From contig OZ020306.1 of the NCBI GenBank assembly GCA_963971305.1, forward strand, positions 64,887,022 to 64,951,021: a DNA stretch of 64,000 nt. The letters run 5' to 3'. The position numbers and the translations under genes were made by a program. This document shows, one piece after another, positions 28,200 through 41,335 of the stretch. Position 1 is the stretch's first letter. Each line of letters starts with the position of its first letter. Under the pieces are notes generated by a model. The model made no database searches and was not told where the DNA came from. It worked only from the letters and a program-made list of their open reading frames with translations. The stretch is from Arcuatula senhousia (taxonomy: Eukaryota > Mollusca > Bivalvia > Mytilida > Mytilidae).

Positions 28200-29600
28200 C
28201 TTGGGGATATGCCGGTATGAGATAGAGAAAGTCACCGAAACGAGAATTGTTCTGTGGATGGACATCACAAATATAACAAAAAGCACGGTAAAACGAGAGC
28301 TAGTCTTCGATTTGTTTGGTCTAGAAGTGATTGTAAGAAGTCTGATTTATATGAATGAAGAAAAAAATCAGCAAGCAAAGGTGCCTAATGGAATCCCAAT
28401 TGATTGCCGAACACGTCCACCAAACTGAACAAATATCTTGACTTGAGCGTGTCCATTATTTGGTCTTTTGTAAATTTGTTCTTTTTCACAGACTCATTGA
28501 TTACAAGGTAAGTCTTAGTATAATCGACTACCAGATATTTGTACCTGCGTTTTCCATTTTTTAAACTGCGTTTTATCAGTTATGTCAAATTGTAATTTGA
28601 GTTGTTAAAGCGGAAAAAATATAAAGTGCGGAGAAATCGAAGGTGTTGATGCTGTTACGACGTCAGACTGATTTAGAGTTAAGAATCTCCATCAGTTCTT
28701 TCGAATTGCTTGGCCCCATTTTCAGAATAACAACAAAAATTTCCAAAGGCCAAATTTTATTGCCGTGAGTCAACATAACTGAGAGACGTTTAGTGGTACA
28801 TTTGGATGACTCTGCAATAAAGCAATGGTTGCATGAAGTTTTATGTTATTAAAGAATCCAACACAAGGATGTAGAGTCATCATTTTTAACACCTACAGAA
28901 AGGCCAAAGGACAAATGACCGATTTATGACTATCAAGTTTTTCCTTCTTGGACAGTGTTGTTGCTGTGCATGTGGTGCTAAAGAGAATATTGGATATGAA
29001 AACTTGACAGGTTACCTCCAACAATTTCAATAAATAATCAGTTTACCTATTCCAATTAATTTGAATCACCTCAATGATGGAAGTGTAATCCAGAATACTC
29101 TAAAGCAAACAGTGCCAAATGGCATAAATTATGTCGTGTCGAATTAACAAGTTCAAACTAAAAAGACTACCGAAAAGAAGCTATTCCGAGGACCAAACAA
29201 CAGGCAGAAAATCTACACGATTTAGTTTACCATGTGCCATAGGGATAAAAAAAACTATGTTAGTTTCTTTTGTGGTAATACTTCATCTGATCAAAAAGGA
29301 TTGCGTCAGGTAAAGATCTACACATAAAGCATTGACAGCCGTACTCGATTATGTGCTATTAAGCTTCATGGTACGCGATTCTGGCAAAGCTAAGCTTTCA
29401 TGATATTGTCGCACTAGGGGCTCAATAACATCCAAAATGTCTATTTTACATTGAAATGTTTACCGCAAAGTCAAGCTTTTACCACCATGTCAACAACATG
29501 CAAGAAACTTGTTCATTGTGGACGACGTTGTCGTTGCAAGTGTGGTCAGGCAGGACTCCTGTGCACTGTCCGATGCGCATGTGGTGCTAACTCTGACTGA
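28200..29600 (+). pseudogene. Remnant with CXC-type cysteine tail
   Basis: At 29,517-29,599 one frame reads CGRRCRCKCGQAGLL, then CTVRCACGANSD and a TGA, a tesmin/CXC-like cysteine arrangement at the end of a protein. A second decayed copy of the same tail (CCCACGAKENI) is at about 28,955. Upstream frames are short and broken. It may be the 3' part of a duplicated gene or transposon. No complete coding sequence is visible. Confidence 0.35.
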
Positions 29601-29874
29601 ATAAAGAGTTGAAACATATCTTTTGACGATATAATAACTAGACTTAAACAATATATATGTTCATATTTAACCATATTGATGCAAATTTATGATTCACAAT
29701 TAGTAAAAATTTCGTTTTTAGTACATCTCTCTATCTATCCGCCATATTGGATTCAACCGGAAGTAAATGATTATGTTAGTATATTATTAATAAAACGTAT
29801 CAAAACAAAGCCTTTGGCATACTTTATGTGTAAAAGACCATAAACATGTTTTTGAAAGATGTTAAACTGAAAAA

Positions 29875-30055
29875 ATAACCTGTTTTCAACGTGGTGTCGG
29901 CCATCTTGAATTTGACCGGAAGTAGGACATTTTTCAGATGGGCTCCCGATCTTAAATGAAAGAGAAGTGTCTAAAGAAGGTTTGTGCCAAGTTTCATGCT
30001 TGTAACAGCTTGTGCACAATTCTTCTCGTATCTGCCGGACTATGTTGGTTAGTTT
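29875..30055 (-). repeat. Inverted repeat, right arm
   Basis: Reverse complement partner of 26,620-26,800, with a good match over CCATCTTGAATTTGACCGG, GGGCTCCCGATCTTAAATG and CCAAGTTTCATGCTTGTAA. Confidence 0.75.
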
Positions 30056-30064
30056 CTGATTCAT

Positions 30065-31135
30065 TCATAAAATTCAAAACACAATCATTACACTAAAATA
30101 TGCTGGACGAGTTCATTTTTATCGAACGTTTTTTTTTTAAACCGATACCATTTGTGTAAAATACAATGCATGTGCACCTGAAAATTTTCATCTAAAATAT
30201 GATTTTTTATGGATTGAAAAATCTTCTGTGCCAAAAAAGCGGGGGGCACTAGAGTGCTCATTAACTTTGAACATATCTGCTATTTTAGTGCTTACATATT
30301 TCGCTTGCCTTTTAACGCTTTAGCGCTTTGATTCATCGTGCGAAGAAAGAAGAAGAGAGTTAACCCATTGGGCAATCGAATATCAAAAGTCTGAAAGGAC
30401 AAGGACAATATCAAAACTATTGACCAAACATTACAAGTTTTAAAGCCATTGTCTTTATCTTTTTTATATTACGGAATTCCTAGTTTAAGATTGATAAAAG
30501 TAGTCAATGACCTTTCTGTTGCATAACGTGCCTACTAAACATCGAAAGCCAACTTACGTTTTAAACCCGAAGCGTCAACTAATTCAATAGATATTAAACC
30601 TAGTAAATATACGATTATTCGGAGCATGATACATGTATGTGTAAGATAAATGGATATTGATTTTGTTTTGTAAGGCCTGATAGTTCTTCAAGATAAGGCA
30701 GATGTCGTCTGTACAATGTACATAGTTCTTAGCAATGATATGATATATAATTTTGCAGTGAGTTTTACTGTTCACTCTCGGATTATTATTTGAGCTTTTT
30801 AATATTTTAAAAGAATCTGATATACAGGTCGAAGAATCTACCATTTAAGAATTGCGTTCACATAAAACTTTTGACCAATGGTTGATGAGAGAATATAAAT
30901 AACTACGATCACCAACACGTGCTTTTTCAGAATTGATTCAACAAAAACTGACTCGCTGAACAAATTTTAACAAGATTGCTACTACACGTAGCCAATGTCC
31001 CCTCTGCCGCATTGAAGTTGAAAATTTACTTAAATTTGAGGAATTAAAATGGCATTGCGATATAATTACTTACGTATCATGACAAACAATCCTACAAAAT
31101 TTCATTAAAATCTGAACTAACACAGTGTTCCTACC
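30065..31135. other. AT-rich intergenic stretch
   Basis: No gene or repeat match found. Confidence 0.35.
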
Positions 31136-31139
31136 TCGT

Positions 31140-31260
31140 TGAAGGCTGCTGGAGGTTGTCCATTGTGGTTTTTCTGAATTGCCGCTTGATTGTGGGCTGT
31201 ATCGCGTACACTTATTCCACATCTCATTATTTTCTATGAACTATAATGAGCAAAGTGAAT
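31140..31260 (+). repeat. 120-bp dispersed repeat (copies also at 33,560 and 35,605)
   Basis: Shared core GTCCATTGTGGTTTTTCTGA, GAATTGCCGCTTGATTGTGG, GCGTACACTTATTCCACATC. The 35,605-35,800 copy is reverse. Confidence 0.75.
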
Positions 31261-31281
31261 AAAGTCCCATATCTCCTAGTC

Positions 31282-31762
31282 CGGTGCGGGGCCCGGGTGG
31301 CGAATATGCCCGCAGCAGAGCCTAGCTTGTCGTAAGAGGCAACTAAGGGTCTTGGGATTCTGACGTCGAGTCAGTGCTCAGCCCGCAAAGCGACCAAGTG
31401 TGTACCCTAGGTGGCTGAATTGGGTGGCCTTCGTCAGGTCTATAATACGGATACCCTGACCGCCGACCATAGTGGACCAATGTGTGTGGAGAGTACCGCG
31501 CTTCATAAACGTAAAAGACCCCTATGTGGACCGCCAAGTAGGTCACCACATAGGCTAAAATTTTGGCCCCTACCCACCTATCCCTTTTTCCTGTGGTTCT
31601 TCAAAACTAACCGTTCCTTTGTTTCCAATCCCAACCCCATTTTTCATTTATCATCATCATTTTATGTTCATCTATCATCCTTTTCATGTTCATCGCCTGT
31701 AAATAACCTACTATTATATAACGTTGCACGGGCGTAAAATACCAACTCACTCACTCACCCTA
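31282..31762 (-). repeat. SINE-like dispersed element, copy 6
   Basis: Full reverse copy, GGGGCCCGGGTGGCGAATAT to (ACTC)n, nearly identical in long blocks to copy 4 at 21,805. Confidence 0.75.
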
Positions 31763-31914
31763 TATCTCCTATAAAAAAGTGTTGATTCAAAATGGTGATG
31801 CGATATGATCAACTACATATTATGACAAATAATCCTACAAATTTCATCAAAATCTGTTGAACAGTTTCAGAAGAATCGCGCTCACAAAATATTCCTATGA
31901 CCTGAAATTTCCGA

Positions 31915-32170
31915 TTGTTAAATTCAAAATTGATGAAAACACCAGGTTTCTTTCCTTGTAATGCACATGGTCGATATCCTCGGTGCTGGATTTGGCTTCC
32001 TTGTTCGAACGTTTTGGTTTTGAGTACTTTTCGCTTTCAACTGTTTTGGATTTTGACCTTCCAATGTTTTGGTTTAAATGCTACTGATGAGAGGTTACTT
32101 CTTGAAATATCGATATATAGCATATCCAAATTAACCGTTTATATCTGCGTTTTGGTATTTGTAATTATGA
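31915..32170 (+). repeat. Dispersed host repeat (copy 2)
   Basis: Match to the repeat that abuts the Polinton at 13,945. It contains a 132-codon open frame (31,915-32,313) that I regard as repeat-derived. Confidence 0.65.
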
Positions 32171-32374
32171 AGTCGATAAAATCCCTTAACTCCTATAAAA
32201 TGTGTCGAATCAATCAATTAGAAGTCAAAATGTGGAACATAACACTGGATCATTTTATGCTTTGTTTTAATCATGGAGAAAATAGAACAATGTTACCAAC
32301 ATTAGGCAGGTAAGGTATAAAACCGTTGTTTTGGCTCATAAAGGGTCAAAACGACCTGCGATTTGGAGGATATT

Positions 32375-33040
32375 AAGTTAGTTAGTTAGTTATTTAGTTA
32401 GTGGTTTACTCCCAAGCAGAGCTACTTCGGCTATTTCCGGGAGATGAACAGAGTGAAAGGGGTGATACAATGAACAAGAAATGATGAAGAATTAAAGGAA
32501 ATAGAGGGCCAATCGGGGAGTAGAGTTTTGACTACCGCCGGAACAAAAACAAGAACAGATTCTAAGTCGGCTCGTTAATCAGGAAGTAGATGAGTGACAG
32601 ATCTGAAAACGCATCCCACTAAATGGGACCCCTACCTCAAACTGCATACCAAATATCGAAAGGCTGTGATTTATAGTTGCTGAGAAAACTGTAACAAACT
32701 TTGTGGCGGTGGACAAAAAGAAGTGATTGGTAGGAACGGGCCATTTAGCCTCCTGCATGGGGTTCCTACGGGTACTACCCTTACCAAGAACTGCATCAGG
32801 TTTCTTAAACGTTAGAGGAACGTGACATTTTCCCAATACGGTGCACCAAAAAACCTGATGACCCCGGCATTCATTATCACAAGGCTGCCCCATTCAACCA
32901 CCTAAAGCACTAATCCCAGTTGCTTTGTGGGCAAAGCTGCCTGATCCGATGCCATGTTTCTGGACACTCTTTGTGGATTTTTACCAACAAGCTTTGCGCA
33001 GCCACGGGCCTATTTGGCACCCGGTACTCTCATCGGTAGA
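32375..33040 (+). repeat. SINE-like dispersed element, copy 7, with internal insertion
   Basis: Starts (TTAG)n, has CTCCCAAGCAGAGCTACTTC as in copy 2, and ends GGCCTATTTGGCACCCGG. About 150 bases between 32,560 and 32,700 do not match copy 2, so something inserted there. Confidence 0.6.
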
Positions 33041-33559
33041 AGATATTTAGGGTCGATTAGGGGCGATCTCGGCCTCTTTTTGCAGAAAAATGAAATACCT
33101 TACAAACTGATTGAGAATTACCTGCGACCTCACTAAAAAGGCAGTAGCCCCATTTTTGTAGATAGAAATCGGGATTTGAGCTATCATCTAAAGAGGTAAT
33201 GTTAACGTGACTTAGTTGACATGCAAAGCCGAGCACCAGTCAGCCACCAAGTCCTGAATCTGACCAAAAAAGCAATTTTTTGGGGGTAATATTCAAATAT
33301 ATTGAAAAAAAATCTTTCTCTATACCGACACTAGTGATATACCAAATAACCTTTATATTGCTTTCTAAAACAAATACTCTTTACATTCATATGCTTATAA
33401 TGAAAAAGAATATCTAACTTTACAAAGGGAATAACTTCAGTTGTTTTAAAAGCTTAGCTCGTACTTATGTTAAATAAGGGGGTTTATCTGTGACTATTTC
33501 AGAACTGGACTTGAATTATATGCATTTTATTTAGACCATGGGCCAATTGCGGCACCACG

Positions 33560-33700
33560 AGCACCTTGTTGAAGGCTGCTTGCGGTTGTCCATTGTGGTT
33601 TTTTCTGAATTGCCGCTTAATTGTTGGCTGTGTCGCGTACACTTATTCCACATCTTATTATTTTCTATTATGTGTTGTACACCATTTTTTATTTCTTGGT
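33560..33700 (+). repeat. 120-bp dispersed repeat, second copy
   Basis: Same core as 31,140-31,260. Confidence 0.75.
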
Positions 33701-33902
33701 AATATCAAAATTCCATTTATGTTTAAACACGTAAATATCTACAATTTTAGAATAATAAATACAGGGGTCAACTGAAACCAGTTTAAGTTTTGCGATTTTC
33801 TTTAAAATTTTTCCTCTGATTTGATATGGTACAGCACCATAAATCCAAAAATTAATTGAACCTTTTTACAAAACGAGTTTTTACTTCCGTCCTTTACCTA
33901 AT

Positions 33903-34335
33903 TATACCCCCGGTTAGAAGAAGAGTGGGGTATACTGTTTTACCCTTGTCCGTCTCGTCTGTCCGTCCGGCCGTAACAAAACTTCCGTCGCAGTTTTCTA
34001 AGCAACTACATGAGATAGAGTTCTGATATTTTGTATACAGCTTTATCCTATGGTACCATATGTTGTATACCGACTTTATGCTCTTAGGTAGTCTACTCAC
34101 TGTTTACCGAATACTTAGAATTTTACACACAATGGACATAAAAGATTAAATACAAAATTTCCGTCGCAGTTTCCCAAGCAACTACATGAGACAGGGGTCT
34201 GCTATTTTGTATACAGCTTTATCCTATAGTCCCATATGGTGTATAGCGATTTTATGTTCCTAGGTCAAGTTCTTCCTGTTTACTGAGTATTTAAACTTGT
34301 ATGCTTGACTTAGTTTGGGGATCGGGGGTATCACT
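33903..34335. repeat. Pearl-like element with two ~176-bp units
   Basis: Ends ATACCCCCGG (33,904) and GGGGGTATCA (34,325). Two internal units begin TTCCGTCGCAG at 33,983 and 34,159. Confidence 0.5.
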
Positions 34336-34339
34336 AGTG

Positions 34340-35600
34340 AGCATTAGCTCAATGATTTACTTTTTTGACCTGAATTCAAACTGACAGGTGTGGCATAACA
34401 ATTAAAAAGCTTTCCTTTTTGGAGCATTGCATTCCTCCTGCCATTTTTATTTTTGTTATTATGAGTGTATTTTTTATTTTTTTCGTTTCTTCTTTTCCCC
34501 CTTTTTGTGTTGTCTTTTATGAGCATTGATTTATTCATGATAATATCCGCCTCAATGTATTTAAATGCCCCATTTGTATTATTTGCCCCTTTCACAAGTT
34601 TCTATCAGAAAAGAACTGACCAAATCACTAAACAGCATGGAGGCGAAGCGGATCTCCGAGTTCCTATCACTCCCACACAATTTGATAAGAATGGATATAT
34701 ATAATAATGTATGTACATTGATTCTAATCAAAACAAAACCACAAACTACTAAAATGATCAAAAGTAAGCATTTAATAACACGTTTTTCCATACAGTCATG
34801 TAATTTCATTTCAAAGCTATATGACCTTAACTACATTTTGTACTTGATTGCTGTGGTTTTCATTATTTATTTTCAGGTACAAATGGGCGGGGTTTTTGTG
34901 CGTGGTTGACAACTACGAAAATAATATTCTAACGAAGTTTTACTTATCATTTATTTTCATTACTTTAAGTGATATGTGGAAACCACGAATTTAAAAAAAT
35001 ACGAAAGGTATACTTTTTAAGAAACCACGAAAATTGATACATGTACCCACAAAAATAAACGAATCCACAGTAAATAATTCGATTCTTTTTGTAATCATGC
35101 ATTTTTCTTTTAGGCTATCATATATGTTTGTTTTGTGTTTATATTTTATATAACGTGTTGTTTATACAATGTTATAGTTTACCAAGGAAACAATCGAATC
35201 CACAAATCCACGAACGTGTATTTATCTAAAACCACTAAACTTCTTAACCGCGTTTCATATTGAACCGTATCACGATTTTTAACACTATCAGGAAATTTCA
35301 GTATAATCTGTTTTAACGGAACTTCGTTTTTTAAACTTTTTATGCATGTATTAATTGCTGTAACTTTCAATCAGTCACTGCTTTTACCCAAAACTATTAA
35401 CCAAAAGTAAAGGTATTAATATAAAGCTTTCCTTGCAAGGTAATCCCTTATCTTATTTTATTTTATATGACTTTACAGGTACATGTGTATTGATTTCAAT
35501 AATATTCACTTCTACTACAGTTAGACCCATTGAGTTCAAAATCCCTTGAGGAGTTTTCATATTCAATTGTCAAACGATATTCAATTGATAGGAAGAGAAA
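34340..35600. other. AT-rich intergenic stretch
   Basis: Short open frames only; no gene supported. Confidence 0.35.
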
Positions 35601-35604
35601 TTAC

Positions 35605-35800
35605 GCGTCTATATTGCACCTGGCATAGATAATGCAGTCGATGAATATGAAAATTTAAATAAAAAGTAGTAGAATATAATGAACTCGATCTTGAAAGGGA
35701 TAATAGAAAATAATGAGATGTGGTATAAGTGTACGCGACACAGCCCACAATTAAGCGGCAATTCAGAAAAAAAACCACAATGGACAACCGTCATAAAGGC
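35605..35800 (-). repeat. 120-bp dispersed repeat, third copy (reverse)
   Basis: Reverse complement of the core at 31,140 (ATGTGGTATAAGTGTACGCG, TTAAGCGGCAATTCAG). Confidence 0.7.
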
Positions 35801-35984
35801 TTGTTATAACAGTACGTTTTTAACGTGTTTTGATCGGCTTCTATACTTATTAGTGCATTTAGGGAACGACCATTTGATCTTTTGGGGGCTATGGATATTT
35901 TCCAAAACACCGGAGCCTGGGCATTTTTTTCAAAATTGAACAACCAATATTTTTTAAGTAAAAATATTGTCCTGCCTTTTTAGC

Positions 35985-37660
35985 AAAGGTCCATGTGAGC
36001 TTATACCATCACTTGGCGTCCGTCGTCGTCGTCGTCGTCTGTTAACAATTTTTCAAACGTTAACTTGTCCGACAACACAAGTCCAATTGCAACCAAACTT
36101 GTCACAGTTGTTAAGTAGCATTATGTGTACAATACTGTTGTTCGTATTTTTGATTCGTAAAAAAACATGACCGCCATGGCTAAAAATAGAACATAGGGGT
36201 CAAATTACAATTTTATGCAAATAACTTAAAAATGGTTACTGTTATCAAAATTCTTGCTGAGTATAAGTGATCAGCACGTCAAGATCTACCAGCCCTGAAG
36301 TTTTCAAGAAAATCCAATATCCCATGTAGGTGTAATTGCCCTTTTTCCGAACTTTTTTCAAAATTTGCACATGTTAAGCTCAATATCTTGAAAATATTAA
36401 AGTTATTGAAGAAATTTAAATTGTATATTATTCAGCACATCAAGATCTACAAAAAAATGTAATAAGGTCAATGCTGTCGGACCGTTCCCTTTAGGAGTTA
36501 TTTCCCTTAGAACGTCAAAATTGACCAGTGTTACAGCATTTCATCATTACAATAAAATCATTAAATTGTCTAACACCATACATCAAATTACATTAAAACT
36601 TGGTACAGTTGTTTATCAGCATGATTGCAACAAAACTGTGGTTTGGATTTTCGATTTTTAAACAAACATGGTCGCCATGGCTAAAAATAGAATATAGGGG
36701 TAAACTCTAGTTTTTGCAAATAACTAAAAAAAAGATTAAAGATATCAAAATTGTGATGGAAGCAAAAGCGATCAGCACATCAAGATCTACCAGCCCTGCA
36801 ATCTTCAAGAAAATGCAATTACCTATGTTGGAGTTATTGCCCTTTTTCCGATTTTTTCCAAACTTTGCACTTTTTAAGCTCAATATCTTAAAAACTAAAA
36901 AAGTTAAAGTTAAAGACACGTCTGACGCAAAAATTGCTCACACAGGGTTATGTTGCTCCTCGGTTGCTGTCTTCGCTCAAGAAATTTTACGGAAGACATC
37001 ATGCACTTATAGACAAATATGGGATTTCGATCTCTCAGATGAGTGCAGATGTTGGTTTGTCATAGTGTGTTGTTTTGTCTTCCTTTACTGGATTTGACAC
37101 GCTGAATGGACTATTGGCAACGCGACGGGTGTGCTATAGCAAGCAGGAACTGCTTACTCTTCCGGAGCACCTGAGTTCACTCTTGTTTCGACTGGAGTTC
37201 GCGTTGTTGATTGATATTCAGTTGTTTTGTGTTTCCATATTTTACGTGTTGTCTGTTTTTGTCCCGTTCTTGTTTGTGTTTACTGGTTTAGTCTCTGCCC
37301 TTTCGGACTTTTGACATTCGGATACCCCATTGGTACCTCTGCTTCTTTAAATCCTTAAATTGCATTTTGTTTAGCACATCAAGATCTTCAAAAAATGTAG
37401 ACGGTCAATTCTGTAGGACGGTTCCTTTTCGGAGTTTTTTTCCTTAGAACGTCAAAATTGACCATTTTCATATATGTTCAATTGAAAGTAAACACAATAT
37501 GTTCTTTTAAATTGGCAGTGTTGCAAAACATCTATAGTATATATTATGCAGCATTCGGTTAAACCTTTTACTTTGTGACTCTTTCAATGTCAATAGGCTT
37601 ATTATTTAGGCATTTAAGTCAGGTGAGCGATTCAGGCTCCGGTGAGCCTCTTGTTATTTT
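35985..37660. repeat. Tandem-repeat element with nested retroelement insertion
   Basis: Ends carry AGGTCCATGTGAGCTTATAC and GTCAGGTGAGCGATTCAGGC. Inside, a ~500-bp unit is repeated (CATGGCTAAAAATAGAA at 36,176 and 36,676; AGCACATCAAGATCT four times). The second unit is interrupted at about 36,915 by a retroelement 3' end and resumes at about 37,345. Confidence 0.55.
36915..37345 (+). pseudogene. Retroelement 3' end, copy B (nested)
   Basis: Shares with the 47.8-kb copy TGTTGCTCCTCGGTTGC, CAAGAAATTTTACGG and the tail ending GACTTTTGACATTCGGATAC. The coding part is truncated and broken. Confidence 0.65.
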
Positions 37661-39170
37661 CTATGTTGGCATTCTGGTTTTTGATTTCAAAGTTTACCAC
37701 CCCCATATAAAATCAAGTCGCAATCTTTCCAAACAATAAACGGACAAATTCTAATACGGGGAGCATGATTAAGACATTTATAAGTTATTTAACAAGAATG
37801 CAGGTTAATTTTTCATGAAGAGCATAAAATAATAAAACTTGATGTCAAACATGAAGCTTATTTGTGACCAAGATCAAGCTATGCATTGGGTAGGAATAAC
37901 CTTTAAGTTTTCACGATTTTTTAAATTTAAAAGGATAATTTCATTACTTTCATCACTTATTCGCCATCCCATTACCTTTTATTTGAAAGAACCGTATCTC
38001 ATGTCATCAATACGTGAAGGACCCGTATGATCTGATGGAAGCAAATAACTCCTTTTTTTCAGAGATAGTCAAAACCTATCCCATCTATTGTCCTTGTTGT
38101 CCCATTTTCTCTTATCAGTCATCATTATCATCGTCATTTTATATTCATTTTATCACTTTTTTTCATGTTTACCTCCCTGGTATAGCCGTATGCACTTTTT
38201 GGGGTGTTTTATAACATATTTACAAATCAATTCCAAAGATTAATAATAATATCAAAAATCAATCAAATATAAAGTTATATTCATATGTATCGAGTGCAAA
38301 GACATGAAAAAAACATTTATGTTATACCAAGATAAATATGTAATGTGTGTTGGAGCATATAAAATGGCCACGATAAATGTCATTCATTAAATGACGAAAA
38401 ATTTAATAAACATATATACAACATAATAAAAAGGTGGGGAAACAAATACATAGTGTTGAACAAATTTGAAAGCTTCCACTCCCTAAAACAAAACTTAACA
38501 TTCCAATACAAAAAGGTTTTGCGATAAAAAATGGCCGCCACACAAACACTTATGTTTAAAATTGTAAAAGAGCAATACTATAGATTCATGTAATATTATC
38601 CAGGTGGAAAGTTTGGGGTGGAGGAGGGACCAAAATAATTTTAGAAAAATTCCATGACCTGTTTCTTTAGATGTTGAAGGTTTCTGATCGCATGATTATA
38701 TAGCCCTTTATGATTGGTTCCTATTTCGGCTTCATCATACGGATAAGAATAACTTAACCGCTAAATTCAAATTATTATCTTAATATCTTGATTAACATAA
38801 ATTATTTTATTCTGCTAACAAAATCTGGTTTATGTTATACCAAGATAAATATGTAATGTGTGTTGGAGCATATAAAATGGCCGCCAAAAACAAATCCCAG
38901 CAACACAAGAGCTCTGTTTTTGTAGAGGAATGAATCAAACAATTTCCGATAAATGTCGTTTATAAATGACGAAAATTAGACATATATACAACATAATAAA
39001 AAGGGTAGTGGAAACAAATACATAGTGTTGAACAAATTTGAAAGCTTCCACTCCCTAAAACAAAAGTTAACATTCCAATACAAAAAGGTGTGGCGAATTA
39101 AAATACAGAAAGGTGAGCGTTCCAATATACCTGCATGTAACTCGGATGTCCATCCCCGCACCCAATCAAG
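37660..39170. repeat. Stretch with a ~550-bp local duplication
   Basis: GTTATACCAAGATAAATATG occurs at about 38,313 and 38,832; the block with ACATAGTGTTGAACAAATTT occurs at about 38,448 and 39,020. An old 359-family fragment lies near 37,810-37,940. No gene is seen. Confidence 0.5.
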
Positions 39171-39180
39171 ATAAATACAA

Positions 39181-41334
39181 ATGACAACAAAGTTCCAGAC
39201 AATAAATTTTGCTACGCCTGACGCGCGTTTCGTCTATTCAAGACTCATCAGAGGCGCTCTACCAAAAATATTGAAAATGCCAAACACTGTATAAATATGA
39301 AGAGCATAGAACAGTATAACCAAAAATACCAAACTGGGGAACCAAATTATTACTAAGATAATCAACCTATGTCTGGGGTAGGAAGAACCTTAGGGTTTAG
39401 ACAATTTTGAAATTTAGACGGATAATTTAAAGCTTTGATGTATTCTCCATCTCAAAAAGTGTTGGTGCCGGAGCGGGCTAACCTCGGGGAATTTACACTC
39501 CACCAGCAGTGCTAACCTTCACGTGTGTTCGAAATACAAATGACAACAAAGTTCCAGACAATAAATTTTGCTACGCCTGACGCGCGTTTCGTCTTTTCAA
39601 GACTCATCAGAGGCGCTCTACCAAAAATATTGAAAATGCCAAACACTGTATAAATATGAAGAGCATAGAACAGTATAACTAAAAATACCAAACTGGGGAA
39701 CCAAATTATTACTAAGATAATCAACCTATGTCTGGGGTAGGAAGAACCTTAGGGTTTAGACAATTTTGAAATTTAGACGGATAATTTAAAGCTTTGATGT
39801 ATTCTCCAACTCAAAAAGTGTTGGTGCCGGAGCGGGCTAACCTCGGGGAATTTACACTCCACCAGCAGTGCTAACCTTCACGTGTGTTCGAAATACAAAT
39901 GACAACAAAGTTCCAGACAATAAATTTTGCTACGCCTGACGCGCGTTTCGTCTATTCAAGACTCATCAGAGGCGCTCTACCAAAAATATTGAAAATGCCA
40001 AACACTGTATAAATATGAAGAGCATAGAACAGTATAACCAAAAATACCAAACTGGGGAACCAAATTATTACTAAGATAATCAACCTATGTCTGGGGTAGG
40101 AAGAACCTTAGGGTTTAGACAATTTTGAAATTTAGACGGATAATTTAAAGCTTTGATGTATTCTCCATCTCAAAAAGTGTTGGTGCCGGAGCGGGCTAAC
40201 CTCGGGGAATTTACACTCCACCAGCAGTGCTAACCTTCACGTGTGTTCGAAATACAAATGACAACAAAGTTCCAGACAATAAATTTTGCTACGCCTGACG
40301 CGCGTTTCGTCTTTTCAAGACTCATCAGAGGCGCTCTACCAAAAATATTGAAAATGCCAAACACTGTATAAATATGAAGAGCATAGAACAGTATAACTAA
40401 AAATACCAAACTGGGGAACCAAATTATTACTAAGATAATCAACCTATGTCTGGGGTAGGAAGAACCTTAGGGTTTAGACAATTTTGAAATTTAGACGGAT
40501 AATTTAAAGCTTTGATGTATTCTCCAACTCAAAAAGTGTTGGTGCCGGAGCGGGCTAACCTCGGGGAATTTACACTCCACCAGCAGTGCTAACCTTCACG
40601 TGTGTTCGAAATACAAATGACAACAAAGTTCCAGACAATAAATTTTGCTACGCCTGACGCGCGTTTCGTCTATTCAAGACTCATCAGAGGCGCTCTACCA
40701 AAAATATTGAAAATGCCAAACACTGTATAAATATGAAGAGCATAGAACAGTATAACCAAAAATACCAAACTGGGGAACCAAATTATTACTAAGATAATCA
40801 ACCTATGTCTGGGGTAGGAAGAACCTTAGGGTTTAGACAATTTTGAAATTTAGACGGATAATTTAAAGCTTTGATGTATTCTCCAACTCAAAAAGTGTTG
40901 GTGCCGGAGCGGGCTAACCTCGGGGAATTTACACTCCATCAGCAGTGCTAACCTTCACGTGTGTTCGAAATACAAATGACAACAAAGTTCCAGACAATAA
41001 ATTTTGCTACGCCTGACGCGCGTTTCGTCTATTCAAGACTCATCAGAGGCGCTCTACCAAAAATATTGAAAATGCCAAACACTGAATAAATAAGAAGAGC
41101 ATAGAACAGTATAACCAAAAATACCAAACTGGGGAACCAAATTATTACTAAGATAATCAACCTATGTCTGGGGTAGGAAGAACCTTAGGGTTTAGACAAT
41201 TTTGAAATTTAGACGGATAATTTAAAGCTTTGATGTATTCTCCAACTCAAAAAGTGTTGGTGCCGGAGCGGGCTAACCTCGGGGAATTTACACTCCACCA
41301 GCAGTGCTAACCTTCACGTGTGTTCGAAATGAAT
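39181..41334 (+). repeat. 359-bp satellite array, six units, with a 718-bp dimer
   Basis: Unit starts (ATGACAAC) are at 39,181, 39,540, 39,899, 40,258, 40,617 and 40,976, all 359 apart. Units differ at a few sites: TCTATTC/TCTTTTC, ATAACC/ATAACT, CCATCTC/CCAACTC. Units 1-2 and 3-4 carry the same variants in the same order, giving a two-unit higher-order repeat. Identical 70-codon minus-strand frames at 39,512 and 40,230 reflect this and are not genes. Confidence 0.95.
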
Positions 41335-41335
41335 G

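Noticed and set aside
31915..32313. 132-codon frame as a gene
   Set aside because: It coincides with a dispersed repeat that is broken by stops in its other copies.
39512..40442. Two identical 70-codon frames (39,512 and 40,230) as duplicated genes
   Set aside because: They lie in the 359-bp satellite and are identical only because the units are.
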